Source: Anaerobutyricum hallii
Lineage (GTDB): Bacteria > Bacillota > Clostridia > Lachnospirales > Lachnospiraceae
DNA length: 64,000 bases
Reading direction: 5' to 3'
Assembly: GCF_900209925.1 (NCBI RefSeq)
Contig: NZ_LT907978.1
Coordinates: 3,381,001-3,445,000 of the forward strand
Both the position numbers and the translations under genes were made by a program. Numbering within the stretch: the first letter of the stretch is position 1; every line of letters begins with the position of its first letter. Of this stretch, positions 16,727 to 25,407 are shown piece by piece. The notes under the pieces are model-generated. The model was not told the DNA's origin, did no database searches, and saw only the letters and a list, made by a program, of their open reading frames with translations.

Positions 16727-17381
16727 CGTAAATGTAAATGAATATCTGCCACTTCGCGACGTTGTATTTAACACACTACGCCAGGCTATTATTACTGGTG
16801 AATTCGCACCGGGCGAGCGCCTCATGGAAATCTCTCTTGCCAATCGTCTTGGCGTAAGCCGTACTCCGGTAAGAGAGGCCATCCGTAAGTTAGAACTCGA
16901 AGGTCTCGTTATCATGATTCCAAGAAAGGGCGCTCAGGTAGCTAAAATCACAGAAAAGAATCTCCGCGATGTCATCGAGATCCGTACAGTACTTGAAGAG
17001 TTTGCTACCGTACTCGCCTGCGAACGAATCACACAGGATGGGGTTCTAAAACTACGTCAGGCACACGAAGACTTCATTCATGCCGTAGAAAAAGGAGATA
17101 TTCTCGATATCGCCAACAAAGATGAAACATTCCACGATACTATTTTCCAGGCGACCAACAATGACCGACTGATTTCTATCATCAATAACCTGCGTGAACA
17201 GTTCTATCGCTATCGTATGGAGTATGTAAAGGATATCCGCCAGCGCTCCAATCTCGTAGAAGAGCACCGCGAATTACTCGATGCTATCTCTACCAGAGAC
17301 ACCGTAAAAGCAAAGCAGCTGATGAGGGCGCATATCCTCAAACAACAGCAGGAAGTAATTAACAATATTCAGGAAGCATAG
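16707..17381 (+). CDS. GntR-family (FadR subfamily) transcriptional regulator
   Basis: A 224-residue regulator. The N-terminal winged helix (about 12-75) contains 'LRQAIITGEFAPGERLMEIS' and 'GVSRTPVREAIRKLELEG', diagnostic of GntR. The all-helical C-terminal FCD domain (about 85-215) has 'DVIEIRTVLE' and metal-type His and Asp positions ('DETFHDTIF', 'EEHRELLDAI'). FCD regulators bind small organic acids. The start at 16707 follows GGAAGGAG; longer in-frame upstream sequence is ispE read in another frame. It is translationally coupled to ispE by a 20-bp overlap. Targets are unknown. Confidence 0.9.
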   Translation: MKDTNLNVNVNEYLPLRDVVFNTLRQAIITGEFAPGERLMEISLANRLGVSRTPVREAIRKLELEGLVIMIPRKGAQVAKITEKNLRDVIEIRTVLEEFATVLACERITQDGVLKLRQAHEDFIHAVEKGDILDIANKDETFHDTIFQATNNDRLISIINNLREQFYRYRMEYVKDIRQRSNLVEEHRELLDAISTRDTVKAKQLMRAHILKQQQEVINNIQEA

Positions 17382-17462
17382 CTAAAAAAAGTTATTATGT
17401 AAAAATGCGCCTTTGAGCCTGCACTCCAAATCCTTCATGTGATTTCATTCGCTGAATGAACA

Positions 17463-17578
17463 GAAAATAAAAAAAGAGCAGATGGCAGATGTAATGTCGG
17501 AGTGAGGAGAGAATGCGAATGAGCATTCTCCCCACAGCGACTACCTTTACATCTGCCATCTGCTCTTTTTTTATTTTC
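17463..17578. repeat. Long palindromic intergenic element, family A, copy 2 (convergent terminator)
   Basis: The outer arms 17463-17494 and 17547-17578 are perfect 32-bp inverted repeats, each ending in A/T runs. An inner GAGAATGC/GCATTCTC hairpin lies in the middle. The core (arm ends TTACATCTGC, 'GTAGTCGC', inner hairpin) matches the reverse complement of the element at 1793-1910. It lies between the converging ends of the GntR and DUF3794/LysM genes, so either RNA strand would form a long terminator hairpin. Confidence 0.75.
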
Positions 17579-17594
17579 GTCTACCTTCCCCGAA

Positions 17595-19169
17595 TTAAAT
17601 CACCAAATTCTCCATTTCTTTCAGCAAAAATATTTTCTGCCCGCTTTCGAGTGGTTCTGTCAGATTTTCATTATATTGTTTCATTTTTTCGATTGTTGTT
17701 CCGTAATGTTTTGCAATATTCCAGAGGGTATCGCCTTCTTTTACGATATAGCCGGTAATGGATGGGATTTTAGAGATTTCTTCTTCTGTGTATGGAATTT
17801 CCTCTACCTCATCGATCATGTACATTGTCTGTGGTGAGAATCCGGTGACATAAATTCCGGCAACTGCGCGGATTTCTAATTCGTTGCTGTCTACGACGTA
17901 ACCGCCGATCTGTTCTAATACTCCCCGGATTTCGCAGCGGTCGGATTCCATTACTTCGGGGATTTCTACTAGATATTCAAATGGTATCACAACTTCTTTT
18001 GACTGTATCGGAGCGGTATCGTCTCCTGCTATGTAAAGCACGTTGCAGAATATGAGTCCTTCGGTGGCAATGCCCTGTTTCGCAAAATGAAAGTCTTCGA
18101 TCCGTACATTTCCTTCTACATTAAGGACTTGTAATAATTTATGAATTTCTCCTGTTGCCGCTTCTACCCGCTGGCTTACTTTTGTTTTTGCATTGTTCTG
18201 GAAAATGAGGTTTTCAAACTGAATTGGGCTGGTTTTTAATTTTAATTTCCGATTATTTGCATACATATCTTTGAGAAGCGGCATTTTAAATTCGTGATAT
18301 GCTTTCAAATCAAGATCTAAAACGACTTCCATTTCTATATCGCGTGGTTCTCCGTCAATATCCGGCTTGATCGTCACCTGATGGTTTCCAAGAAGAACGG
18401 CAATATTTCCTATAAGATTTTCCTGGCTGTCTGCACATTCTAATTCGTTAGTAAATGGGATTTCCCAGTCATAATACTGTACTGGTTCTTTTCCTTCTTC
18501 TGCCTGATACAGAACAAAGAGAAAAACGCTTCCCCGAATCGCGAGTTTGTTTTCTAACATTCGGATATCCACATCTCGAAGCTGAGTCGAATTCCACAGA
18601 ATTTCCCGGATATTTGGCTTGCCTGCCGGGAGGCTGACCGTTGCTTTAATCCGCTGAATGTCTTTTTTATTCATGATAATTTCTGTCATGGAAGGAGATT
18701 CATACAGGCACTGGACATTTTCCTTTTTTTCGATTCCCGTTGTACATTCGACAAATTTCATTTCGGAGATGGCAATGTGAAAATATATAACGGAACGGAC
18801 ACCGCATTTTCTGGAATTGATAATGGAGATTGTCAGGTCTTCAAGATCTGCTGTTACTTTGGCGATATCGCTGCTCTCTGCGCCTTCTACATTCATAAAT
18901 TCTTCAATGGCAAAGTCATGTTCCATGCAGGAAATCTGCTGCTCCGGATCTGTGCTTAGATACAGTATCTGCACGAGGAAGTTTCCCCGCAGGCGCAGAC
19001 GATCTGTTAACACCTCAATTTCATCAATATGTACTTCTCCCCTGCTCTCGATAATTTTCTCCACATCTGGCCGGGTATCCGGCACGTTCATATCTTCGTC
19101 CAGTGTAATCTGCACATTTTTTTCTAATTTTAAAATACCGGAACGAACTGCTTTTTTCTCTACCTTCAT
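17595..19169 (-). CDS. DUF3794 and LysM domain protein (spore envelope type)
   Basis: A 524-residue soluble protein with repeated DUF3794 (SipL/SPOCS-type) segments and a C-terminal LysM domain. SPOCS-like blocks appear around 'EIPFTNELECADSQENLIGNI' and 'VIPFEYLVEIPEV'. The LysM domain is 'YIVKEGDTLWNIAKHYGTT' onward (about 480-523). In C. difficile the SipL protein of this architecture binds SpoIVA and helps assemble the spore coat, so this is probably the SipL equivalent (inference from architecture). The start 'MKVEKKAVRSG' at 19169 follows GGTGGAGGA; an upstream ATG would add seven residues across that site. No signal peptide, as expected for a mother-cell coat protein. Confidence 0.85.
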   Translation of the reverse strand: MKVEKKAVRSGILKLEKNVQITLDEDMNVPDTRPDVEKIIESRGEVHIDEIEVLTDRLRLRGNFLVQILYLSTDPEQQISCMEHDFAIEEFMNVEGAESSDIAKVTADLEDLTISIINSRKCGVRSVIYFHIAISEMKFVECTTGIEKKENVQCLYESPSMTEIIMNKKDIQRIKATVSLPAGKPNIREILWNSTQLRDVDIRMLENKLAIRGSVFLFVLYQAEEGKEPVQYYDWEIPFTNELECADSQENLIGNIAVLLGNHQVTIKPDIDGEPRDIEMEVVLDLDLKAYHEFKMPLLKDMYANNRKLKLKTSPIQFENLIFQNNAKTKVSQRVEAATGEIHKLLQVLNVEGNVRIEDFHFAKQGIATEGLIFCNVLYIAGDDTAPIQSKEVVIPFEYLVEIPEVMESDRCEIRGVLEQIGGYVVDSNELEIRAVAGIYVTGFSPQTMYMIDEVEEIPYTEEEISKIPSITGYIVKEGDTLWNIAKHYGTTIEKMKQYNENLTEPLESGQKIFLLKEMENLVI

Positions 19170-19293
19170 AATACATCCTCCACCCTGCATAACGATTTTT
19201 GTGCACGGACATACTTTGCCCTGCTTATTGTCTTTGCTATTAATATATGTTTTCTTCGGCTGATTTATGATTCCGTCTCTGCCAATTCATTTT

Positions 19294-19761
19294 TCAGGAT
19301 TCTATACGGCATAACTGTTCTGTCCGTTCACACCGGACAACTAAAAAAGGACAGGTTCGTGTTTCTATGATTTCTTCTCCCGCCGATGGTCCGATCAGCT
19401 GTGTCTTAAGATAGAGCTGTTCTTTATCTTTCCAACATTCTTCAATGCGAATGCTGTAACCACTGTATGGCTTTTCACCATAACAGACTACCAGATAGGT
19501 ATATTTTGAATTTTTATATGCAAATGTTCCCGGACGATTTTTCCGGTCTTCTATTATTTTCTGCAGACGGTGCGGCATGTTTTTTTCCTCACAGATCTCG
19601 TAACTTACTTCCTGCCCCTGGTTTTTATTTCCCAGCTTACTGATGTGAAAATTGTTTTGAGGAAAGATGGGCGTACAGGCAGTGATATAGATGCCTGATA
19701 TCATTATCCATATGAAAAAAAGTACGATACGATATGTCTGATTTCTTGCATTGTAAACCAT
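19294..19761 (-). CDS. PrcB-like putative lipoprotein
   Basis: A 155-residue protein from the ATG at 19761, which follows GGAAG at 7-nt spacing. Longer in-frame extension to 19908 would run into the cca promoter region. The N-terminal hydrophobic stretch ends in ITAC (C29), a plausible lipobox. The rest, with 'YEICEEKNMPHRLQKIIEDRK', 'YTYLVVCYGEKPYSGYSIRI' and 'LIGPSAGEEIIE', resembles the PrcB C-terminal domain of Firmicutes, a small beta domain named after a treponemal protease partner. Function in Clostridia is not established. It is divergent from cca. Confidence 0.65.
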   Translation of the reverse strand: MVYNARNQTYRIVLFFIWIMISGIYITACTPIFPQNNFHISKLGNKNQGQEVSYEICEEKNMPHRLQKIIEDRKNRPGTFAYKNSKYTYLVVCYGEKPYSGYSIRIEECWKDKEQLYLKTQLIGPSAGEEIIETRTCPFLVVRCERTEQLCRIES

Positions 19762-19906
19762 ATCAATACTTCCAAACATCAATGTTATTTTATTTATATG
19801 CGCCTGCTGATAGAAATTTACTTCCTTATTTTCGTCCGCCCAATTATATGTTATAATCATAACAATAGCGAGGATAAAACTTTTTTGAGAGGAGGGGGAT
19901 TGCCCC

Positions 19907-21259
19907 ATGCATATTTCTATTCCAAAACATGCCTCTGATATTATAAAGACGCTTTCTTCCCATGGTTATGAAGCCTTTGTTGTTGGTGGCTGTGTAAGGG
20001 ATTCTATTCTTGGCAAAGAGCCGGCAGACTGGGATATTACAACTTCCGCTCTGCCGGAACAGGTGAAGGCTTTGTTTCCAAGAACAATCGATACAGGTTT
20101 AAAACATGGTACAGTTACGATTATGATGGATAAGATTGGATATGAAGTGACGACTTACCGGATTGACGGAACATATGAGGATCACCGCCGTCCGAATGAT
20201 GTGACTTTTACTTCCAGCTTAAGAGAAGATCTGATGCGTCGTGACTTTACGATTAATGCAATGGCATATAATGAAGAGAAGGGTCTTGTGGATTTATTTG
20301 GTGGCATTCAGGATCTGAATGACCGTATCATCCGCTGTGTCGGCAATCCAACAGAGCGATTTGATGAGGATGCGCTGCGAATGTTTCGTGCGGTTCGTTT
20401 TGCGGGACAGTTGAATTTTAATATTGAAAAAGAAACCTTGGCTGCCATCGAAGCACAGCACGCATTTCTTAAAGATGTCAGTGCGGAACGTATTCAGATT
20501 GAACTGTTAAAGTTATTGATTTCCGGACATCCGGAAATGATTCGTGTAGCTTATGAAACCGGGCTTACAAGTGTTTTTCTGCCGGAATTTGACCGAATGA
20601 TGGAAACTCCGCAGAATAATCCGCATCATATTTATTCTGTCGGTGACCATACGATTCATGCGGTAGAAACGATTGCTCCAAATCCGATTCTCCGCCTTAC
20701 GATGCTGCTTCATGATATCGCAAAACCGGAGACCCGCTCTACGGATGAGAATGGAATCGATCATTTTTATGATCACAATGAAGCCGGTGCCGTACTTAGC
20801 AAGACGATTCTTCGCCGTCTTAAGTTTGATAACCAGACCACCCAGATGGTCACAACACTTATCGCGCATCATGACATCCGTTTTAATGATGCTTTAGGCA
20901 CAGGACGGAAGCATGTACGCCGGGTGATTCATTCTGTAGGTGAGAATCTTTTCCCATATCTTCTTGACGTAATGGAAGCGGATATTTCTGCACAGAGTGA
21001 TTTTATGCGTCTTAAAAAGCTTACTGCATTAAAGGAAACCCGTCAGGCTTATCATGAGATTCTTGCGGCAAATGACTGTCTTACTTTAAAGGATCTGAAG
21101 ATTAATGGAAATCAGTTAAAGGCGCTTGGCATTTCTGAGGGAAAGATCATCGGTGCGATTCTGAATGCTTTGCTTTCACAGGTGCTGAATAATCCCGAGC
21201 TGAATGATTATGAAAAGCTTAAAGAACTTGCCTTGAAAATTTATCAGGAAGTTCAATAA
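19907..21259 (+). CDS. cca: CCA tRNA nucleotidyltransferase
   Basis: A 450-residue class II polymerase-beta-fold enzyme that adds or repairs the 3'-CCA of tRNA. Seen are 'VVGGCVRDSILGKEPADWDITT' spread over the catalytic G-G and D-x-D region, 'RRDFTINAMAYN', 'RFDEDALRMFRAVRFAGQL', and a C-terminal HD-type helical region with 'LLHDIAKPETR' and 'LIAHHDIRFNDA'. The ATG at 19907 follows GAGGAGGGGG. Length is normal for the bacterial family with an HD domain, which in some species adds phosphatase activity. Confidence 0.93.
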   Translation: MHISIPKHASDIIKTLSSHGYEAFVVGGCVRDSILGKEPADWDITTSALPEQVKALFPRTIDTGLKHGTVTIMMDKIGYEVTTYRIDGTYEDHRRPNDVTFTSSLREDLMRRDFTINAMAYNEEKGLVDLFGGIQDLNDRIIRCVGNPTERFDEDALRMFRAVRFAGQLNFNIEKETLAAIEAQHAFLKDVSAERIQIELLKLLISGHPEMIRVAYETGLTSVFLPEFDRMMETPQNNPHHIYSVGDHTIHAVETIAPNPILRLTMLLHDIAKPETRSTDENGIDHFYDHNEAGAVLSKTILRRLKFDNQTTQMVTTLIAHHDIRFNDALGTGRKHVRRVIHSVGENLFPYLLDVMEADISAQSDFMRLKKLTALKETRQAYHEILAANDCLTLKDLKINGNQLKALGISEGKIIGAILNALLSQVLNNPELNDYEKLKELALKIYQEVQ

Positions 21260-21335
21260 TTTTACACATAACATCCCTTCTTTATACATAGGATAGACCA
21301 TATTTACCACTGTGTAACCCATTGTCTGTCTTATC

Positions 21336-21405
21336 ATGTACTTTCGGAAGCTTTTTGTGCTTGCTTTTGTGAGAAGCAAGTGCAAGAAAGACTCTGAGAT
21401 TACAT
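21336..21405. repeat. Dispersed palindromic element, ATGTACTC family, copy 1
   Basis: A 70-bp imperfect palindrome beginning ATGTACTTTCGG and ending CTCTGAGATTACAT. Internal sections TTGTGCTTGC and GCAAGTGCAAGAAAG also match copy 5 at 47872-48034, which shares both arms. It lies just upstream of the CotS-like gene, inside what would otherwise be an N-terminal extension of that reading frame. Confidence 0.7.
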
Positions 21406-21428
21406 CCTATGTTAATGGAGGGATTTTT

Positions 21429-22433
21429 TTGAGTGAAAAATACAAGGAATTATTAGAACAGTACGATATAAAAGTTCTGTCCACTTTTCGAAGCCGCGGA
21501 ACTTTCCAGTGCGAGACAGAGCAGGGACTTGCCTTATTAAAAGAATATCATGGTTCCCTCCAAAAGCTTGCTCTGGAATACGAATGGAAGGAAAAGCTTG
21601 CCGAAGCAGGCTACGCCGCTACTGACCGGTATTTTCTCACAAAAGAAGAAAGCCTGGTCACCTATGACCGCTACCGAACCGCTTTTATTTTAAAACATTA
21701 TTTTAAAGGACGGGAGTGTGACTGCCGGAATCTTTCAGATGTTGCTGCCTCCTGCCGGAATCTTGCATTTTTACATAAGGTTTCTTCCTCTATTGAAGAG
21801 ATTCCTTTTGAAAATCTGAAAACAGAGTCTACCAGCCATCTCTTTGAACGAAAGAACCGGGAGCTTCGTTCGATTCGAAAGTTTATTGGTCATGTCCATG
21901 GTAAAAATGATTTTGAACTTCTTTATATGAAGTGCTTTGATTCTTTCTATGAGGAAGCTTCTTATGCGCTTTCCCGCCTTCTTAAAGTCGAACCAGAACT
22001 TGCCGATACCGGCTGTGGCGTATGTCATGGCGCATATCATTATCATAATGTGCTGATCTTACCGGATTATTCTGTCGCAACTGTAAATTTTGAATCTATG
22101 TGCTATCAGCCCTATTTACTTGACTTATATCTTTTTCTCCGGAAAACTTTAGAGAAAAATCATTATGACTATTCTTTTTTTGAGGCGGGTATTTCCGGCT
22201 ATTCTATTTACCGCCGCCTTGCCGAAAAAGATTTTCTTTTCTTATATTTACTTTTTTTATATCCGGAAAAGTTCTGGAAAATATCCAATCAGTACTACAA
22301 TCACAGAAAAAGCTGGATTCCGCCAAAAACGCTGGAGAAATTGCAGAAGGTTCTTGCACAGAATGAGGAACGGCATACTTTTCTAAAGCAATTTGCTTCG
22401 TTTTTAAATACTTTGGATAAAAATTTTTTATAA
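21429..22433 (+). CDS. CotS-like spore coat / kinase-fold protein
   Basis: A 334-residue protein of the aminoglycoside-phosphotransferase fold seen in spore coat proteins CotS/YsxE. Pointers are the N-terminal 'ALLKEYHGS' strand-lysine region, 'VCHGAYHYHNVLIL' (catalytic-loop-like H-G-x-x-H-x-x-N, with Ala-Tyr where kinases often have Asp) and the DFG-like site replaced by 'TVNFESM'. Loss of the usual acidic residues suggests a weak or inactive kinase. The start is TTG at 21429, six bases after GGAGGG; a longer frame starting at 21336 runs through a repeat element. The nearby spore genes fit a coat role. Confidence 0.7.
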   Translation: MSEKYKELLEQYDIKVLSTFRSRGTFQCETEQGLALLKEYHGSLQKLALEYEWKEKLAEAGYAATDRYFLTKEESLVTYDRYRTAFILKHYFKGRECDCRNLSDVAASCRNLAFLHKVSSSIEEIPFENLKTESTSHLFERKNRELRSIRKFIGHVHGKNDFELLYMKCFDSFYEEASYALSRLLKVEPELADTGCGVCHGAYHYHNVLILPDYSVATVNFESMCYQPYLLDLYLFLRKTLEKNHYDYSFFEAGISGYSIYRRLAEKDFLFLYLLFLYPEKFWKISNQYYNHRKSWIPPKTLEKLQKVLAQNEERHTFLKQFASFLNTLDKNFL

Positions 22434-22464
22434 TAAAAGTTCATTTATTCGTGAAAAGCTATAG

Positions 22465-22494
22465 TTGCCTGTATCCCTATAAATATGCTAAAAT
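22465..22494 (+). promoter_or_regulatory. Promoter of dnaX
   Basis: TTGCCT (22465-22470), an 18-bp spacer and TAAAAT (22489-22494), about 50 bp before the dnaX start. It is a fair sigma-A match and the only good candidate in the gap. Confidence 0.5.
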
Positions 22495-22541
22495 GTTTTA
22501 AGCATATTTTTGCATATTTTTCTGGGAGAGTGAGTGATTCG

Positions 22542-24197
22542 ATGGGCTATATGGCTTTATACCGGAAGTGGCGTCCGAATGATTTTGATGAAGTAAGAGG
22601 ACAGGATGCCATTGTCCAGACATTGAGAAATCAGATTATTTATAACCGAATAGGGCATGCCTATCTTTTTTGTGGTACACGAGGTACTGGTAAGACTTCT
22701 ATTGCAAAGCTTTTTGCAAAGGCGGTAAACTGTGAGCATCCGGTCAATGGAAATCCCTGTAATGCCTGTCCTTCCTGTCAGGCAATTAACGCACAAAGTT
22801 CTCTTGATGTACTCGAAATCGATGCGGCTTCTAATAACGGTGTGGAGAATATCCGGGATATCCGGGAACAGGTACAGTATTCCCCTGTTGAGGGACGTTA
22901 TAAAGTATATATTATCGATGAGGTTCATATGCTTTCTTCCGGAGCATTCAATGCTCTGCTGAAAACACTCGAAGAACCTCCTTCTTATGTTATTTTTATT
23001 CTGGCTACAACAGAAAAGCATAAGATTCCTGTTACGATTCTTTCCCGCTGCCAAAAATATGATTTTAAACGAATTTCTGTTGATACGATTACAGGTCACC
23101 TTGTATCGTTGATGGAGAAGGAACAGATTGATGCGGAAGAGAAAGCATTGCGTTACATTGCTCGCGCTGCGGATGGTTCTATGCGAGATGCATTGAGTCT
23201 TCTTGACCAGTGTATCGCATTTTATCTTGGACAGACGCTTACGTATGAGAATGTTTTAGAGGTGCTTGGCACTGCGGATACTTCTGTTTTCAGCACATTG
23301 CTTCGGAGTATTTTAAAGAAGGATTCCATGTCCGCTCTTGATATTATTGATACCATGATCACTGAAGGACGGGAGCTTTCACAGTTTCTTTCTGATTTTC
23401 TCTGGTACCTTCGCAACCTTCTTATATTAAAGGATCAAGAAGGTGCAGAAGAAAGCCTTGATATGTCAAAAGAAACGATCGCTACCTTAAAAGAGGAATG
23501 TGCCATGGTAGACACTACTGCTCTCCTGCGTTATATCCGACTGCTTTCCGAGCTATCTAACCAGATTCGAACTGCCACACAGAAGCGAGTTCTTTTAGAA
23601 GTCGGCTTTATTAAGCTTTGCCGTCCAGAAACAGAATCGGATGCCGAAAGTCTTTCCGAACGTGTCCGGCAGTTAGAGACCATGCTTGCACAGGGACTTC
23701 CTGTGATTCCTGCTGGTGGTACATGGAATAACAGTGGTATTAACCCGTCTTCTGACACAGCCATTGGAGGTGCTGCAAACGGCGGTGTATCTGCCGGTAA
23801 CAGTGCGTCACAAAGTCAGGCAGCGCAGATTTCACCAGAAGAAGCGTTGGAGAAGCGTTTTTCTCCTGCGGAAGCGGAGGATTTAAAGAAAATAGCGAAC
23901 CGCTGGAATGACATTGTCAATCAATCATCCATGCCTATGCAGCAGTTTCTTCGTGCGGCAAGAGTCGCTGTTGCAGACAACAGTACTATTTTACAGCTTG
24001 TTTTCTCAAACAACAGCCTTGCTAAAGAATACTTTGAGCGGGAACATCACAAAAATCTGGACCTTTTATCCGAACTTGTTGCAGAACAGACTGGAAAGGT
24101 CGTAACATTTAAATGTACGTCTGACTCCCATCAGCCGGCAGAACAATCGAACTATATTGATCTAAGCAAGATTCATCAGACGGTTATTTTTGAATAA
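22542..24197 (+). CDS. dnaX: DNA polymerase III subunit gamma/tau
   Basis: The clamp-loader ATPase, 551 residues from the ATG at 22542 (another ATG at 22551 is equally plausible). Motifs are 'ALYRKWRPNDFDEVRGQ', Walker A 'GTRGTGKTS', the four-Cys zinc module (about residues 65-80, C-x8-C-x2-C-x2-C), 'DVLEIDAASNNGV', Walker B 'IIDEVHML' and sensor 1 'LATTEKHKIP'. The C-terminal third is variable with an Ala/Gly/Ser-rich linker, then a tau-like domain. No slippery A-run was identified that would signal programmed frameshifting. It begins the dnaX-ybaB-recR cluster. Confidence 0.95.
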   Translation: MGYMALYRKWRPNDFDEVRGQDAIVQTLRNQIIYNRIGHAYLFCGTRGTGKTSIAKLFAKAVNCEHPVNGNPCNACPSCQAINAQSSLDVLEIDAASNNGVENIRDIREQVQYSPVEGRYKVYIIDEVHMLSSGAFNALLKTLEEPPSYVIFILATTEKHKIPVTILSRCQKYDFKRISVDTITGHLVSLMEKEQIDAEEKALRYIARAADGSMRDALSLLDQCIAFYLGQTLTYENVLEVLGTADTSVFSTLLRSILKKDSMSALDIIDTMITEGRELSQFLSDFLWYLRNLLILKDQEGAEESLDMSKETIATLKEECAMVDTTALLRYIRLLSELSNQIRTATQKRVLLEVGFIKLCRPETESDAESLSERVRQLETMLAQGLPVIPAGGTWNNSGINPSSDTAIGGAANGGVSAGNSASQSQAAQISPEEALEKRFSPAEAEDLKKIANRWNDIVNQSSMPMQQFLRAARVAVADNSTILQLVFSNNSLAKEYFEREHHKNLDLLSELVAEQTGKVVTFKCTSDSHQPAEQSNYIDLSKIHQTVIFE

Positions 24198-24317
24198 ATA
24201 CTCTAAAATATTCCGTTATTCCATCGCAGATTTTGCAGTGAATTTACGCATCTTTATGTACATCTGCGTGTGATATATGAATTTATTAATTATTTATTTT
24301 TTATGGAGGTTTTTATT

Positions 24318-24662
24318 ATGGCAAAAAGAGGTGGATTCCCAGGTGGCATGCCTGGTAACATGAACAATTTAATGAAACAGGCTCAGAAGATGCAGAAGCA
24401 GATGGCTGAGACTACAAAGGCTTTAGAAGAGAAGACTTACGAAGCAACTGCAGGCGGCGGTGTTGTTTCTGTTACTGTTTCCGGTAAAAAAGAAGTGACT
24501 GCTATTAAGATTGCTGAAGAAGTGGTAGATCCTGATGACATCGAAATGTTAGAAGATCTTATCATGGCTGCTACAAATGAAGCATTTCGTGCGATGGAAT
24601 CAGATTCCCAGGCTCAGCTTTCTAAATTAACTGGCGGCCTTGGCGGAGGATTCGGATTTTAA
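24318..24662 (+). CDS. YbaB/EbfC-family nucleoid-associated protein
   Basis: A 114-residue DNA-binding dimer. It has a Gly/Met-rich N-terminus ('GGFPGGMPGNMNNLMKQAQK'), then 'VSVTVSGKKEVTAIKI' and 'DPDDIEMLEDLIMAATNEA', all standard for YbaB. The start at 24318 follows TGGAGG. The stop overlaps the recR start (TAATG), the classic ybaB-recR arrangement, indicating translational coupling and a role linked to recombinational repair. Confidence 0.95.
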   Translation: MAKRGGFPGGMPGNMNNLMKQAQKMQKQMAETTKALEEKTYEATAGGGVVSVTVSGKKEVTAIKIAEEVVDPDDIEMLEDLIMAATNEAFRAMESDSQAQLSKLTGGLGGGFGF

Positions 24663-25261
24663 TGAATTATTATAGTACCCAGATTACTAATCTTATTGAT
24701 GAACTCAGACGACTTCCCGGTATCGGCAGTAAGTCTGCACAGCGTCTTGCTTTTCACATCATAAACATGCCGGAAGAGCATGTACATCACCTTGCACAGA
24801 CACTTGTCACCGCAAGAGAAAAGATCCGCTACTGCAAATACTGCTGTACACTGACGGATTCTGAAGTATGTCCAATCTGTGCGAGCACGAAAAGAGATCA
24901 CAGTACGATCATGGTCGTAGAACATACACAGGACCTGGCTGCTTACGAGAAAACCGGTCAGTATCATGGTGTTTATCATGTTCTTCAGGGAACCCTCGCT
25001 CCAAGTCTTGGAAAAGGTCCCGATGATATTCGCTTCAAAGAACTTGAAGAACGCCTTAAAAATCCAGAAGTAAAAGAGTTGATTCTTGCTACAAACTCCA
25101 GTCTTGACGGAGAAGCTACTGCAATGTATATCACCAAGAAGGTCAAACCTCTTGGGATAAAGGTGACCCGCATCGCAAGCGGTGTTCCTATTGGCGGTGA
25201 ATTAGAATATATTGATGAGGTAACCCTCTCAAGAGCGCTGGATGGACGAGTAGAACTTTAG
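24662..25261 (+). CDS. recR: Recombination mediator protein RecR
   Basis: A 199-residue RecR. It has 'LRRLPGIGSKSAQRLAFHI' (helix-hairpin-helix), the four-Cys zinc finger 'CKYCCTLTDSEVCPIC', a Toprim domain with 'IMVVEHTQDLAAYEKTG' and 'LILATNSSLDGEATAMYI', and the C-terminal 'RIASGVPIGGELEYIDEVTL'. It loads RecA with RecO/RecF at gaps during repair. Full length, normal motif set, coupled to ybaB. Confidence 0.96.
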   Translation: MNYYSTQITNLIDELRRLPGIGSKSAQRLAFHIINMPEEHVHHLAQTLVTAREKIRYCKYCCTLTDSEVCPICASTKRDHSTIMVVEHTQDLAAYEKTGQYHGVYHVLQGTLAPSLGKGPDDIRFKELEERLKNPEVKELILATNSSLDGEATAMYITKKVKPLGIKVTRIASGVPIGGELEYIDEVTLSRALDGRVEL

Positions 25262-25333
25262 ATACAGATTTTAATATAGCACTTTAAATATAAAGTTTTA
25301 AATACAGGACTTTAATTGCATAACTTAGATTAC

Positions 25334-25378
25334 TCTCTTAAAAATTCTTTGTAACAGTACTTGCGGATTTTTAAGAGA
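25334..25378 (+). other. Hairpin in the pfkA leader
   Basis: A perfect 12-bp inverted repeat (TCTCTTAAAAAT at 25334-25345, ATTTTTAAGAGA at 25367-25378) with a 21-nt loop lies about 30 bp before the pfkA start. There is no T run, so it is not a terminator. It could be an operator or an mRNA stem, and the sequence does not show which. Confidence 0.45.
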
Positions 25379-25407
25379 CCATCAGATAAGAATGGGAGAT
25401 GACTACG

